Origin: Lophium mytilinum
Lineage: Eukaryota; Ascomycota; Dothideomycetes; Mytilinidiales; Mytilinidiaceae
Length of the DNA stretch: 64,000 bases
Assembly (NCBI GenBank): GCA_010093605.1
Contig: MU004189.1
Coordinates: 689,834-753,833, forward strand
Direction: 5' to 3'
The first letter of the stretch is position 1. The number at the start of each line of letters is the position of its first letter. The notes beneath the pieces were generated by a model. That model was not told where the DNA came from, ran no database searches, and saw only the letters and a list, made by a program, of their open reading frames with translations. Position numbers and translations under genes: made by a program. This document shows positions 1 through 11,377 of this stretch, piece by piece.

Positions 1-48
1 AATAGAGGCCACGAGTAATAGAAGGGGAAGTTGAGAGGAGATAGCCAT
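1..48 (-). CDS. 5' end of a secreted-protein gene (partial)
   Basis: On the minus strand an ATG at 48 opens a frame that runs off the left edge after 16 codons: MAISSQLPLLLLVASI. A short polar start followed by a leucine-rich hydrophobic run is what the beginning of a secretory signal peptide looks like. A TATA-like run lies about 90 bp upstream. The mature protein is outside the window, so its function cannot be read. The call rests on the signal-like start plus the promoter-like run, and 16 codons could still be chance. Confidence 0.45.
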   Translation of the reverse strand, partial: MAISSQLPLLLLVASI

Positions 49-835
49 AGCTATAAGTGAGAGGCAAACTACATGAAAATGAGGACACGATTTTTCAAGA
101 GCAAGTGACCAAGGATCGAAAGGTACAAAAGACACAGTATATATAGTAGAAGAATCTACAACCAACCGCGGACGCCCATAAATCTTCCTAGGTAGTAGTC
201 TTCATGTATGCGCCCCTATATGGGCATAGTCATAAACAGAGACGCTTGTATAGCGCTCATTAAGAGCGACATGCATCACGATGGTCGCACAATGACTGGT
301 AGCTATTGGATAACAGAGTAGAAGACAGCGGCTCCGCGCAGAAGGCTTCTGCAGTACTGAGGCACAGTAGATGCACGAGGCCGGAGCATAGCCGAGTGAA
401 GCCTGCAGGCCGGTAAAGACCCTTGAGCGTAAAACGGAGTTTTGCAGGAACTTGATCCCACGAGCATTTGATACCCTGCAGCTCGAAACACCTTGGGATA
501 GGCGAGTCTACACCAGGTCTCGCTCCCGGGAAAGCAGCTGAATGGCCCGCTGGTATTTTCTCGGTATAGCTTTCGGACGTACTGTTTTCCGGAACTCTTC
601 ATATGGTGTCGCTGCGGTAATGCTATGAAGATAGTGGTGGAGCCGTACTCCCATTAGGGCGAACTGATTTGTGATCGGCTAACATGAACGACTTCACCTG
701 CCTAAAACACTCTCCTCTTTTTTCCAGGTAAAACAGCAAGCGGGGCAACAAGGTTGTTTCTCGTCGAAGGATTGTTCGTACAAGCCGTGAGAGTTGTGGC
801 ATGCCAATACGCCAAAGAGATCACACTTCCAGTGT
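49..835. other. Intergenic stretch, no gene seen
   Basis: Apart from the TATA-like run at 138-145 nothing recognisable is present. The open frame at 303-602 on the minus strand is rich in Cys, Ser and Arg, has no family resemblance I can name, and no splice partners. Confidence 0.5.
138..145 (-). promoter_or_regulatory. TATA-like box of the left-edge gene
   Basis: An alternating TATATATA run sits about 90 bp upstream of the minus-strand ATG at 48. Distance and composition suit a fungal core promoter. There is no other gene close by for it to serve. Confidence 0.4.
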
Positions 836-2265
836 TCATGACTGCATCGCCTCCTCTGTCTTCGCTCTTTTGCCTTCACCCGCGGCCTCTCCGTCAGCCT
901 CCAGCTTTCTCTTAACTTTGCCATTAACCTCCTCTTTCTTCGCTTCTGTGGGCTTCTTTTTCCTTACCAAACCAGTGAGGTCGTTTGCGCCCTTTGCAGC
1001 CTCATCAAGTCGCGCTTTCTGGGCAGCTGGATCGGCACCGAGGAGATCCCCGAGGAGTCCCTTGAAGAGAGCCGGGTCTGCGCCAGAGAGGTCTGCGAGG
1101 GGATTTGTTACTTGCTTCGTAGGGGGAGCGCGGAGGTCGTTCAACTATGTTTGATTAGCAGTATGATCGTAGCCTCGAATCACATCATGCGTACGCGCAG
1201 GTTCATCTCTTCGATCATCTCCTTGACGTCTACAATAGACATTATGTGGTCTTCCTTCTTGGCCTCGGGGAGTGATGCGAGTTCGGCCTCCTCCTTTCTC
1301 AGGCGGAGCTGTAGGGACGCGATAGCTGCTTCCATTTCTACAGCAGCTTCCTCTCGCAATGCCATGTCGATCTCGGCATTCTGTGGATTCGCGTCCACAC
1401 TACCGCTAGCCTCCTGTTCGCGTTGTGCATCTCGAACAGCGGACACTGACGCAAACTCAAGGGACAAGGACAGCTTATAATGACCTTCGGCTATCATTGA
1501 CGATTCTTGGGGATACAATTGCTTTCGTAGCTCGATGGCGGCGCGGGAATCTGATATCGCGTCTAAGAATCGCTCGTTCTCAAGCGATATCTCAGCCTGG
1601 AGGTCATGAGTGTCGGCCAGGCGTTCCTTTATATGTCGAACTTCGGGTGTGTCTTCCGATGTAGATGCAGCTTTGCCTTTGCCCTTAGAGTCCGCCTCTG
1701 TGCTAGACACATCCTGTGATGTCAACGCCTCCAATTGTCGCGAGAGCAGTACGCGTCCAACGTCGAGGATCTCGTATGCATTGGCAAAGTCGTCGTCCTC
1801 GCCCTCTTCGTCTCCCTCGCCCTCCTCTTCCTCTTCTTCTGAATCAGTCCAGTTCTCGTCGCCTGTCAACTGGAAGAATGGCTTGTTCTTCACATCATCC
1901 GCCGGCTTGTTTGCGCCGGCTGGGTCTTCGGTGCCGTTTGCAGGCGCATCACTCGAACTGGCCTCCGCTTGGGCTTTCTTGTCCTTCTTCGACTTGTCCG
2001 GCTTCTCTTCAGACGCGACCTTGCCGCCCAGCACGTCACTCTTCGCGACGGCGACCTTGTAGAGGCAGCGGCCATATTCGTAGAGCAGCTCGGCGTTCTC
2101 GGGCGCCATTTCTCCATTGAGCTCGGCTTGGAGTTCAGTGGCCTGGGAGAAGATATCGGCGGCCGCAGTATAGTTTTTGAGTGAGTATTGAAGGTTTGCG
2201 GAGGTGATGAGCTCGGTGAGTTTGTCGTTCGAAGGAGCAGCCGTGTGGGTGTCTGTGGAGGCCAT
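836..2265 (-). CDS. sim3: Histone H3 chaperone of the NASP/Sim3/Hif1 family
   Basis: Two exons, 2265-1195 and 1144-836, joined across a 50-nt GT-AG intron in phase 0, give 459 residues. A TPR-like helix pair fills residues 1-75. A strongly acidic insert (Glu/Asp run near 140-165) interrupts the second TPR, as in NASP-type chaperones, and further TPR-like helices and a coiled coil follow. The second exon carries the family's conserved tail, ANDLTGLVRKKKP, then a Lys/Arg-rich nuclear-localisation-like end. Members of this family bind H3-H4 and deliver them to chromatin, including CENP-A nucleosomes in fission yeast. An ATG farther upstream (about 87 codons) is in frame, but the MAST start matches where the family begins. 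It is divergent from DPB2. Confidence 0.9.
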
Positions 2266-2513
2266 CGTGACCTTGGAAGTCGTAATTACGTAGGGAGTGT
2301 TGTTCAGTAGTATACGCGACGGCAACGAGGAATGAATAGAGGCCCAGCGAGCTTCGTGGGGTGGTTTGTTGATGGTTGCGACCGGTTGGTGGAGGTGAAA
2401 TGGCGCACGACGCGTGAAAGACGACGCAGCGAAATCCACTTTAGCCTTAACTCGGGCCTCCGCAACATGGTACAACACTTCCTGCGCATATACCCACTGT
2501 CTCTCTAGCAACC
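2266..2513. promoter_or_regulatory. Shared divergent promoter of the NASP-like gene and DPB2
   Basis: Only 248 bp separate the two start codons, so a histone chaperone and a replicative polymerase subunit must share regulatory DNA. Both products act at S phase, which makes co-regulation plausible. I see no TATA box, and no MluI-type cell-cycle element stood out. Confidence 0.45.
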
Positions 2514-4962
2514 ATGGCGGCCACAAATAGACGTTTAGACCAGCCGTCTGCTCTTCCGGAATCTACGCCGAACCCGATTCCCTCCTCTTCGCCTGCCTTT
2601 GCGACGCCTGCACATCCCATCCTCCCCCGTCGAACAGCTCCGATTCCCGCGCCGCCCGCCTTAAAGGCTGCCCCTCCGAAGCCTACAATTCTTCCTATAT
2701 TGCTTCCGCCAGCAACTCTAAGGCCTCTTGCGTTCCGGACCTTCACGAAAAAGCATAATCTCACCCTCACCTCTTCCGCGCTTCAAGCTCTTGCAACGTT
2801 CGTCGGACGGCATTGTGGGTCAGGATGGCGAGAGGAGGGCCTGGCAGAGCGTGTCCTAGAAGAGGTGGCAAAAAGCTGGAAGAAGGGTGGTGGACAAGTG
2901 ATCGTCGATGGTGACGGGGCCGCTCTGAAGGCGATTTTGAAAGCGGTTGAGGGGTCCATGAGTGGGGGAAAGATAGTACAGAGCAGCCATTCCGCACTGA
3001 GCAGACAAGGAAGTTCAGTATTTGGGCCTGATATCAATGTGGAAGACAATGCGGCGACAAGACCACCACTGGGACATACTGAGAGTTTTGGAATATCTCG
3101 GCTTGAAGTCGAGGACCCTCAGGAAGAAGAAGAGGCATACAAGGACGCTCGCGACTGGATACAAGTTGTAGGGGCATTTGAGCAACCAAGACTAGTCTAC
3201 AGTGTTAACAGAAAGCACTTCGAGAAGTAGGACCCTCCTAGGCAGGTCAAGTATCGAACAGTAGCTAACTTTCTACAGAAGCACCACCACGCCATCCCTT
3301 TTCCCCCAAGCATCCCACAAGACAGACCTCTTTCGACAACACTTCCACATTGTCCACCAACGCATACTACGAAATGATACATTCCAAGCACCATCTTTCT
3401 CCGCAAATAGATCCGCGTCTTTGGCCCGCACTTCGTCACTGTCGGCCTCACAAACTACCACCATAACCCCTATTGCCAACCTGCTTGGCCGTACCGGTAG
3501 TACTCACCTCCTTTTAGGCCTCCTTACAGTATCTCCAACTGGGACTCTCGCGCTTTCAGACCTCACGGGCTCCATAGCCTTAGACCTGCAACACGCTCGT
3601 CCAATCCCCGAAGACGGTACCTACTTTGCCCCAGGCATGATCGTTCTTGTTGACGGTACCTATGAAGAAGACTATAGCAACCCAACATCGAATTCGGCTT
3701 TGGGCAATACCGGCGGCATAGGAGGCAACATTGGCGGCAAGTTCATCGGCTTTTCCGTCGGCCATCCACCCTGCGAGAGGCGTTCTACAACCCTCGGCAG
3801 CACCTCCGATCAAGGCGCAAACCAAGCCTCAACCACCACTGGCCCAGCTTTCGGCTGGACAGACTTTCTTGGACTGGGCTCAGAGCGCGCAACGGGAGCA
3901 CGCATGTCCCGTCTCGCCAGCCGTCTGTTACCAACCACATCAACCCACAACATCGCCATAGCGTCAGACCTACACCTAGACGTCCCAAGCACTCTCTCGT
4001 CCCTTCGCACCTTATTGAAGGCTTATACCCCTCACCCTACCGACACACATCCGAACTATCCTCTGGCCATCGTCCTCATGGGCAACTTCTCATCGCGCGC
4101 ATCGTTAGCGGGCGTTCCTGGTGCAGGCTCCATAGAGTACAAGGAGCACTTCGACGCGCTCGCAGCCGTATTAGCAGAGTTTCCCGAGCTAATTGCTCAC
4201 ACGACCCTCGTCTTAGTTCCAGGCGACAATGATGCCTGGCCCTCCGCATTCTCTGCTGGCGCCTCGGCCCCCTTGCCAAGGAAAGCAGTCCCCACCATCT
4301 TCACGAGCAGGATTAGGAGGGTCGTCGCTGAGGCAAATCGCGAAATTTGGGGTGCTGGCGGCGCAAAGACAGGCGAGAAAGGCAAAGAGGCGAAGCGAAA
4401 AGAAGGCGAGGTCGTGTGGACCACCAACCCAAGCCGATTGAGCTGGTTTGGTGTGAAAGGCGAGATGGTGCTTTTTCGAGACGATGTACTAGGTAGACTC
4501 AGCAGAACAGCTGTTCGATTCGGGAACGCCAAAGACGAGAAGGAGCAAGAGGAGGACCGTGTTGCGTCGCCCATGGCAGAGCCTGAGGAAGGGGATACGC
4601 AGCCCATGGACCTCGATCTGCCTGTGCTGAGGGACCAGGCAGAGCAGTTGGATCCGGATACGCTTACTGCTCGCGCTTTGACCCGCACACTACTGTCGCA
4701 GTCACATCTCTCGCCCTTCCCGTTGTCGACGAGGCCGCTGCATTGGGACTATGCGAGTGCGCTAAGCCTGTATCCGCTCCCGAGTGCTCTTGTGGTAGCC
4801 GACAAAGAAGCGCCAGCTTTTGTGGTCAAGTATAGCGGATGTACTGTCATGAATCCAGGCCCTATCAGCGAAGGAGTGGGGAGGGGGAGAGGACATGGGA
4901 AGGTTAGGTGGGTTGAGTTTGATGTCGTGAGCGGGAGAGGTTTGGTTAGAAATGAGGAATAG
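2514..4962 (+). CDS. DPB2: DNA polymerase epsilon subunit B
   Basis: Exons 2514-3226 and 3279-4962 are joined over a 52-nt intron (GTAGGA donor, GCTAAC branch, CTACAG acceptor) and give 798 residues. The N-terminal part is Pro/Ser-rich and helical. The middle carries the OB-fold region after the conserved TDLFRQHFHIVHQRILRN segment. The C-terminal half is the calcineurin-like phosphoesterase fold typical of B subunits: IAIASDLHLD near residue 465, VLMGNFSS, then LVPGDNDAWPS and the family end NPGPISEG. As in other Dpb2 proteins the metal-binding residues are incomplete, so the fold is structural. The protein bridges the polymerase to the CMG helicase. A basic, low-complexity insert of about 25 residues (AGGAKTGEKGKEAKRKEG region) is unusual. 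Confidence 0.93.
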
Positions 4963-5241
4963 AAGGAAGAGGTGACGACCGACTATCTGGGAGTTTTCGC
5001 AGGAGCCCGGCGCCAGGAGTCAGGGGCTGTTTGATGTGAAAGGTATTTCAACCTGGGTGGCGCTTTTGGCGGCGTTTGGAGAATATCTAGCCGCGGTGAG
5101 AGGGTTCACATGTCGTGGTGTTGATGTGTTAGATCCTTCTGGAAACGGCTGTAATATGAGGCCAAGGTAACGACAGACTTGAATTTGCAATTGTCAACAG
5201 AGCCGATCCTCTATCACTCTACTCTACGAAACCTCTCGCAA

Positions 5242-6225
5242 CTAATGAGCGGAAGACATAGATGGAACCGCAAGCAGGCTCGTAATCCAAACACCCCATA
5301 GCTTGTATGTAACCCTGTCCGCTTGGGCATCTTTCAGCGTCAACACTCTGCAGCAAATTAAACCTCCTACCACCAACGGAGCCAGATACCCATACCACGA
5401 CGTTTCCCAAAACCTGGGCACCATGTATGACCACCACAACATGGGAACAACCACTGACCATCTTGCCACTCGATCGCCAAAAACAAGCGGTATTGTGTTT
5501 CTACCACGGCACCTATCGCCATCTTGGTCACAGAGATCCTGTATTTGAAGGGTCGTGAAAACGATGGCAGCAATCATCCATTGCCAAAACTGGCCTTCCT
5601 CGCTCAAACTGAACGGGTCGCTCCCATATGCCACGGTCGTTGCCCCCAGAGCGAAGCAGACAACAGCGCAAGCGTTGATGAGATTCCTAGCGACGGGATG
5701 ACTGCCACCCTCGCAATCGTTGTAGAGCCAACCGAGAAAGAGCAAGGTAACCGTGAACGAAGTCGCCCCAAAATGGGTACATCCTCCGAGGACAGCAATC
5801 TGAAGCGCAACCCAAAGAGCGGTTGCCTGATTTCGGCTCAACCTTTTCGATGGAACCGGGCGCCATGGCTTGTTGATCGCATCCTCTTCCACGGACTTTG
5901 GTAGACGTTGGTTACCAACGCAGAATACGAGAAAGTTGAACCAGACCCAAAAGATAACCGCAGGCAAACGTCGACTGATCGACCAGAGATCTTGCTTTCG
6001 ATACGCCTCTTCATTGAGAGCCAGGCCAGCAGACAGGTTTAACAAGCCGGTCATCGTCATAGGGTATACTAATGGCTTGTGGTCACTGACTGTGAACAGC
6101 CACAACGTTTGTAGTTGGAATCCCAGGATTCGAACGACATAAGATACGGCCGCGAGCTTGAAAAGCACTATTAGCCAAGTTTCGAGAGGAGAGCTGGGGT
6201 AACACGTACGAATGAACTTCTCCAT
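5242..6225 (-). CDS. UbiA-family membrane prenyltransferase or terpene cyclase
   Basis: A single frame of 327 residues with eight or nine hydrophobic helices. Both UbiA signature motifs are present. The first is GNQRLPKSVEEDAINKPWRP (residues 104-123), with Asn and acidic residues in place of the classical NDxxD. The second is QDLCDQDGDR (residues 229-238), followed by GRNTIPLVFGD. Enzymes of this family bind a prenyl diphosphate through Mg2+ in the membrane. They either transfer the prenyl group or, as in the fumagillin Fma-TC type, cyclise it. The NQ...EED...NKP form is the fungal secondary-metabolism subtype. It sits beside two P450 genes. A strong donor (GTACGT) six codons in could remove a 42-nt intron without changing frame, so the N-terminus is uncertain. 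Confidence 0.85.
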   Translation of the reverse strand: MEKFIRTCYPSSPLETWLIVLFKLAAVSYVVRILGFQLQTLWLFTVSDHKPLVYPMTMTGLLNLSAGLALNEEAYRKQDLWSISRRLPAVIFWVWFNFLVFCVGNQRLPKSVEEDAINKPWRPVPSKRLSRNQATALWVALQIAVLGGCTHFGATSFTVTLLFLGWLYNDCEGGSHPVARNLINACAVVCFALGATTVAYGSDPFSLSEEGQFWQWMIAAIVFTTLQIQDLCDQDGDRCRGRNTIPLVFGDRVARWSVVVPMLWWSYMVPRFWETSWYGYLAPLVVGGLICCRVLTLKDAQADRVTYKLWGVWITSLLAVPSMSSAH

Positions 6226-7140
6226 CGTCCCACTATCCCGTTCTTTTCCAAAGGAAACATCGTCCTTCTACCTCGTTCGGAATTTATTTGATGTGCCCCA
6301 CAGACTGTTGCTCTTCGATCATCGTGTAAGGAACCGCCCGTTGTAGCTTTTGCATTCATGTTTGAAGATTTTCAGCCTTTCTCTGAGGACACCACTCGAG
6401 CATAGGCTTGCTTCCCCTTTCTTCTTAAACTCCATTACCAACACCACTTCTACGGTCCCCGAGGGCGACGAACTCTCGGTGTCAGCAATATTGAGTCTCC
6501 ACATATCCAGCATTCGTGCATCCAACATAAAGAATTGTCCCATAGACGAGCATTTGCCCGAAGTTGTTGCATGTGTCACTTTTGGCGCCAATGCTATGCT
6601 TCGAGTCTATCTAGAGCCCTGTCGGGGCACTCTAGCGATCGAAATTTGAGAAAGCCCGGAGTTGGGGGGAGGTTACATGAATTCTAATTGGAACCACGCA
6701 GCGTCTTTACCCTAGGTCGTGCGAGTGTGCATGCATAGGTTGCGGGCAACGTCGTCACCAGCCAAGGGTCCCTTACAAGGCATTTCTATTCGTGCCTTAA
6801 TCTGATATGCTGTGTAACGACCACAACGGGCTTCCCTGCAGTTGCCAGGGTTGTAATCCTACGCCATGCATGTATGCACTCTTTTAATCCAACACTTGAA
6901 GTCTGGAATAGAACTTTGGAAATCATCCATTCGACAAGTAAGGCAAATTCTACGTTAGCCTTTCTCAACAGGTACTATATTGACGAATAGCACGTGGGCC
7001 GACTCAAAACGCTGCTGATTCTTCACGGTGCTTCTTAGTTCGATCCGATAGACCCTCTGCGATTTTACCATCCTTTACGGCAACTGTCTTGCTGAATTCC
7101 ACTATTTCCTAAATTTTCTCTCAGACATTAAGTTGTAGCA
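6226..7140. other. Bidirectional promoter region of the UbiA and P450-1 genes
   Basis: This 915-bp stretch separates two divergent genes of the candidate cluster. It has no convincing gene. Small frames in it are unsupported. A segment around 6813-6832 (GTAACGACCACAACGGG) resembles one upstream of the rhodopsin-domain gene at 11969-11987. Confidence 0.5.
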
Positions 7141-8939
7141 ATGTTTGCCACTGTAGCCTTGCTGTCGATTTTCTACGTAAGTCCTACCGAGGTATTAAGG
7201 AACGTGTAACTCACATCCATAATCCAGGTATTTGGTGTTGTCGTTTATCGCTTGACACTTCATCCACTAGCAAAATATCCGGGACCAGTGATAGCAAGAA
7301 CTACGGACTGGTTTAACGTCTACCACTCCTGGAAAGGCGATAGACATGTCCAACTTCAGCAACTCCACCAGAAACATGGTAGGCAATAGAGCTCTTTAGC
7401 AGCTTTGAAACCACTCAAGCATTTTACAGGCCCGGTTATTCGCTTTGGCCCCAACCGTATATCATTCAATACTCCTTCAAGCCTCCATTCTATCTACGGA
7501 GCTCGAGCGAATACTAGAAAAGCGGAGTTCTATCGCATATGGGAGCAACTATTTGGGTCTCCGAGCACTGCAACAATTCTTCACCACGAGACTCACGCCC
7601 CACGGAAGAGAATCCTGCAGAATGCTTTCTCAGACAGCGCGCTTAGAGATATGGAAGACGTCGTACTAGAGAACACGCGCATCTTTTGCAAGACTCTCGA
7701 AACGCCATTTTCAGTCTCTTCGGCTGCAGAAGCAAAATCAGAGCCACCCAATGAGCCTGCTTGGAATGCACCCTGGAATGTCTCATGTCTAGCAGGCTAT
7801 CTAACATTCGATATCATGGGCGACGTAGTTTTCAGCAAAAGCTTCAAGATGCAGAGCGCGGAGGGGAATCGGTCGTTCTTAGATCTCAGCTTAGATGCAC
7901 TAAGAGGTCTAAACACGGTAAGCAACCATCCCGGAGTCTTTTGAGCCGTTGACTTAATCTCTTTATTGCAGGTAGGATATATGCCAATGTTGCTAAAGCT
8001 CAAGCTTGACAAGATCCTGTTCAGCGAACTCAATGCTGGCATGGAACGGTATAAGGCTTATTGCGCCGAGGAATCTGAAAAGCGAGTGGCGCGACAGCAC
8101 GAGATGAAGACCCGAGATGTCTGGACGGAATTGATAACCGCTAGAGACCCTGCCACTGGCGAAATCTTCACCACTACAGACTTACAAAGCGAAGCTGCCA
8201 TTCTTATATCCGCCGGTAAATTTTTCTTGGCCTCGTTTCTAGTCCAGAGCTGATACTCCTAGCGTCTCATCCAATGAGAATCACACTATCCGCCACGGTC
8301 TTCTACCTGCTCCACAACCCTGAGTGTATGAGGGCAGTGACAACAGAAATTCGATCCAAGTTCCCGGGCGTCGAAGATATCCGATCAGGGCCTGCCTTGA
8401 ATTCTTGTCACTACCTCCGAGCCTGTATCACTGAAACTCTCCGTCTCTGTCCCAGTATTCCAGGTGGCCCTCTGCGCACAGCCCTGAAGGGTGGAATCAC
8501 AGTAGACGGGGAGCATTTCCCTGCAGGCACAGAACTCGGGACCTCAACATACGCGCTTCAGCACAATGGAGATTATTTTACTGAGCCCTACTCGTTCATT
8601 CCGGAGCGTTGGATCCTCCTGACTAGAGACACCGAGGAAAAAAGTTCAAGATATGCTACCCAGGACTCGCTCGACAAGGCGCGCGCCGCTTTCTGTGCCT
8701 TCAGCGTTGGGCCTATGGCCTGTCTGGGCAAGAACTTTGCCTATCACCAGGTCTCACTTATTATGGCTAGGATGGTCTGGCTGTTCGAGATTAAATTAGC
8801 GCAGGTTGTACCCGCGGACGATAGCAATGGCAGGATTGGCGGCGCGAAGGAGTGGGCAAGGGCCGGTGAGTACGCAATGAACGACAAATTTTCTGCAGAG
8901 GGCGATGGGCCATGGGTACAGGTTCGGCGAAGGACCTGA
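7141..8939 (+). CDS. Cytochrome P450 (P450-1) with altered catalytic motifs
   Basis: Five exons (7141-7176, 7228-7378, 7430-7917, 7972-8215, 8263-8939) give 531 residues. A single N-terminal membrane anchor is followed by the HPLAKYPGP hinge, the K-helix ETLR and FIPERW. The heme loop reads FSVGPMACLG, keeping the Cys ligand but with Met where Arg is usual. The fourth intron splits the I-helix. Its 47 nt carry a CTGAT branch and TAG acceptor, and splicing there yields AASHPM in place of AGSDTT, so the oxygen-activating Asp-Thr pair is replaced by His-Pro. The protein is ER-anchored and the substrate unknown. Overall it resembles trichothecene or benzoate hydroxylase-type fungal P450s. Exon joints are well supported by phase and protein continuity. 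Confidence 0.87.
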
Positions 8940-9625
8940 ATGGGTAGCACGGCAGATTGGATGTCAGGACGGTTCTATTTGTGGGTTGCAGGCTCTTTGA
9001 GATTTGACTGGTCCATGAACTCCGTAATGTTTCGCAAGCATCAGCACTGAGTTTTCGGTGCAACTCTTTGCGGACAGTATAAAGACGGAGACCGACAATG
9101 ATCATCAAGGCAAGGATCAGCTAATTTTGGAGGGATCACACATGAGCCCCTCTAATGCCCATTATTCTGGACCCATGCTGAAGCTACGGGACGGGCCACT
9201 GGTGGCCGCAAATTGGGGTCCATTTCTGGTTCACGGACCACTCTCAGCGATCTCTATGCTTTCTGGGATAACTCCCGGCATCCCTGAGTGTTCGTTTAGC
9301 CGAAGTTGGTTCCTGCACGTTGGAGAACATCGTGGGGTATGGTGAATGCATTATCCCGTCCCGCAGGAAGAATCAAAATCGCTGATACGACACTCTCACA
9401 TGCTATTTCCCATTTCAGAAAACGTTCGTGTAACCTTCCCATTGAGTGCGTACCAAGCTGTCGGTGTCGTGCAGCATGTAAGGGCTTTGGAAATTCGAAG
9501 TCAACCTTGTCCCTCTGCTCGCAGCGAACGGTTCACCACTCTTCAAACATTGCCAACAACTCTCCTCCGACTGGCGCATTCCAAAACTCACCTTTAGGCG
9601 GCGCAAGGCACTCGAGGCTATCATC
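8940..9625. other. Intergenic region before P450-2
   Basis: This 686-bp stretch holds the 3' end of P450-1 and the promoter of P450-2. Several small frames exist but none shows family resemblance. No clear TATA box is seen. Confidence 0.5.
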
Positions 9626-11377
9626 ATGTCTTTGCCTGGTCTCCTCACCTGTTTGGGTCTAGGCTTCGGCTCACACATACTCTTCTTTATTCGAGGAGAA
9701 CACCACATGAGAGGCCCGGTATACGCGGTGTTACTTCCAATCGCATGGGGAATCTTAATGGTGGCTGGAATTCGCTCTGAGAGTCTACTCAGTGCCGCTG
9801 AGACCAGCACTCTACTCTTGAGCGCATACCTCACCGGTCTCTACAGCAGCATTCTCATCTACCGTACCTTCTTACACCCTCTCCGCAATGTTCCGGGTCC
9901 ACCACTCGCCAAAGTATCTAAATTTTGGCATGTCGCGAAACTCTCTAGCCTCCATAACCATACACTATTGGAGGAGCTCCGTCACAAATATGGAGACATT
10001 GTTCGAACAGGTATGACAGCCTCGGATACGTTTGAATAAATCTGACGAAGAAACCCAGGTCCAAACGAAGTCGTGGTATTCACGCCCGAAGGAGTTCCAG
10101 CAGTTCATGGACCTTCCTCGAAATGCATTAAGAGCGACTGGTACGACATGCTACAGAAGGACCAGTCAATCCACGCCACGCGCAATCCGCAGCTTCACAC
10201 TGCACGGCGACGTATCTGGGACCAGGGATTCGGAACGAAGGCACTTTTAAGCTACCAGAAGAGAGTTCAGACACACGTCGACCTTCTCGACGATAATCTT
10301 GCACGTTCGGCCGGCGAGCCCTTGAATTGCACCGAGCTGTTCCTATTCTTCGGCTTCGATGTCATGGGGGATACGGCATTTGGACAATCGTTTGACATGT
10401 TGAAGAGCAACCAGATTCACTCCGCGGTGGAGATTATGCGTTCGGGTCTATATGTTCTTGGGAGACTTACACCGGTTCCATGGCTTATCAGGCTTCTGTC
10501 ATCGATTGCGGGCACGCGCGACTTTGAGAGGCTGGAACAATTCGCGCGCGAGCAAGTCTTGAAGAGGATCAAACTAGACCGAGATGAAGCCGACGTAGGT
10601 AGTGTGCTTCCAGAGACTGACGCCCTCGCTGACACTTAGCAGGTGATGTCAAAGCTCATTGAAGCAGCACGCGATCCAAATGACAAAGACAAGGTCGACA
10701 TGACTTTTCTACCGGCGGAAGCAACGGTGATGGTTATTGCCGGTAGCGATACTGTGTCGATAGCACTCACTTTTCTCTTCTACCATCTGACGAAACTCCC
10801 ACACCACGTCCAGAAGCTTCGCGAAGAACTACATCAGGTCGAGGATATATCCGATGCGAGAGCCCTTCAACCGCTCAGGTATCTGAATGCCCTCATTAAC
10901 GAAACACTACGTCTTTTTCCACCGGTCCCAACGGCACCTCTTCGCCAAACTCCATCGGAAGGCTTGCAGATAGGCGACCGCTTCATCCCCGGTGGTGTGA
11001 CTATCTCGACTCCCATGTTCTCGCTAGGAAGATTGGAAAGCAGCTACCCTCAAGCAGAAAGCTTTATTCCAGAGCGGTGGTACTCTGATTCCATGATCAA
11101 TAATAAGAGCGGCTTTGCCCCATTCCTTTCTGGTATGTGAACTGTCCGATTTACGATCTTCAAATAGATACGGGCTAACCGAGGTCGACCAGGAACACAT
11201 AGCTGTCTGGGAAAACAGCTGGCCCTGATTGAGCTGAGACTTGTCACCGCGAGGATAGTGACAGCATATGACTTCGAGTTTGCTCAAGGAACTAATGGAT
11301 CCGAGGTTCTGGATTTTGAGGATTGCTTTACTGCTGTTCCTGGCCCACTGAGACTGGTATTCAAGCCTCGGTCATAG
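9626..11377 (+). CDS. Cytochrome P450 (P450-2)
   Basis: Four exons (9626-10010, 10059-10594, 10643-11132, 11193-11377) give 531 residues, the same length as P450-1 though the sequences differ clearly. The N-terminus has about three hydrophobic helices before FLHPLRNVPGPPLAK, an arrangement typical of tryprostatin 6-hydroxylase-like fungal P450s. The I-helix is canonical (AGSDTVS), the K-helix reads ETLR, and FIPERW is present. The heme loop FLSGTHSCLG has the Cys ligand and His at the usual Arg position. In related fungal families that site also varies (for example Tyr). The second intron's acceptor could be either of two AGs three bases apart. The gene follows P450-1 on the same strand, consistent with a tailoring role in one pathway. 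The substrate is unknown. Confidence 0.9.

Noticed and set aside
303-602. Minus-strand open frame of 99 codons
   Set aside because: Composition is not protein-like, no family resemblance, and no splice or promoter context.
6163-6209. 42-nt intron in the UbiA gene
   Set aside because: The donor is strong, but the branch-like CTAAT directly touches the acceptor and the intron would be frame-neutral, so it cannot be decided; kept unspliced.
9306-9662. Plus-strand frame upstream of P450-2
   Set aside because: Overlaps the P450-2 start in another frame and has no recognisable content.
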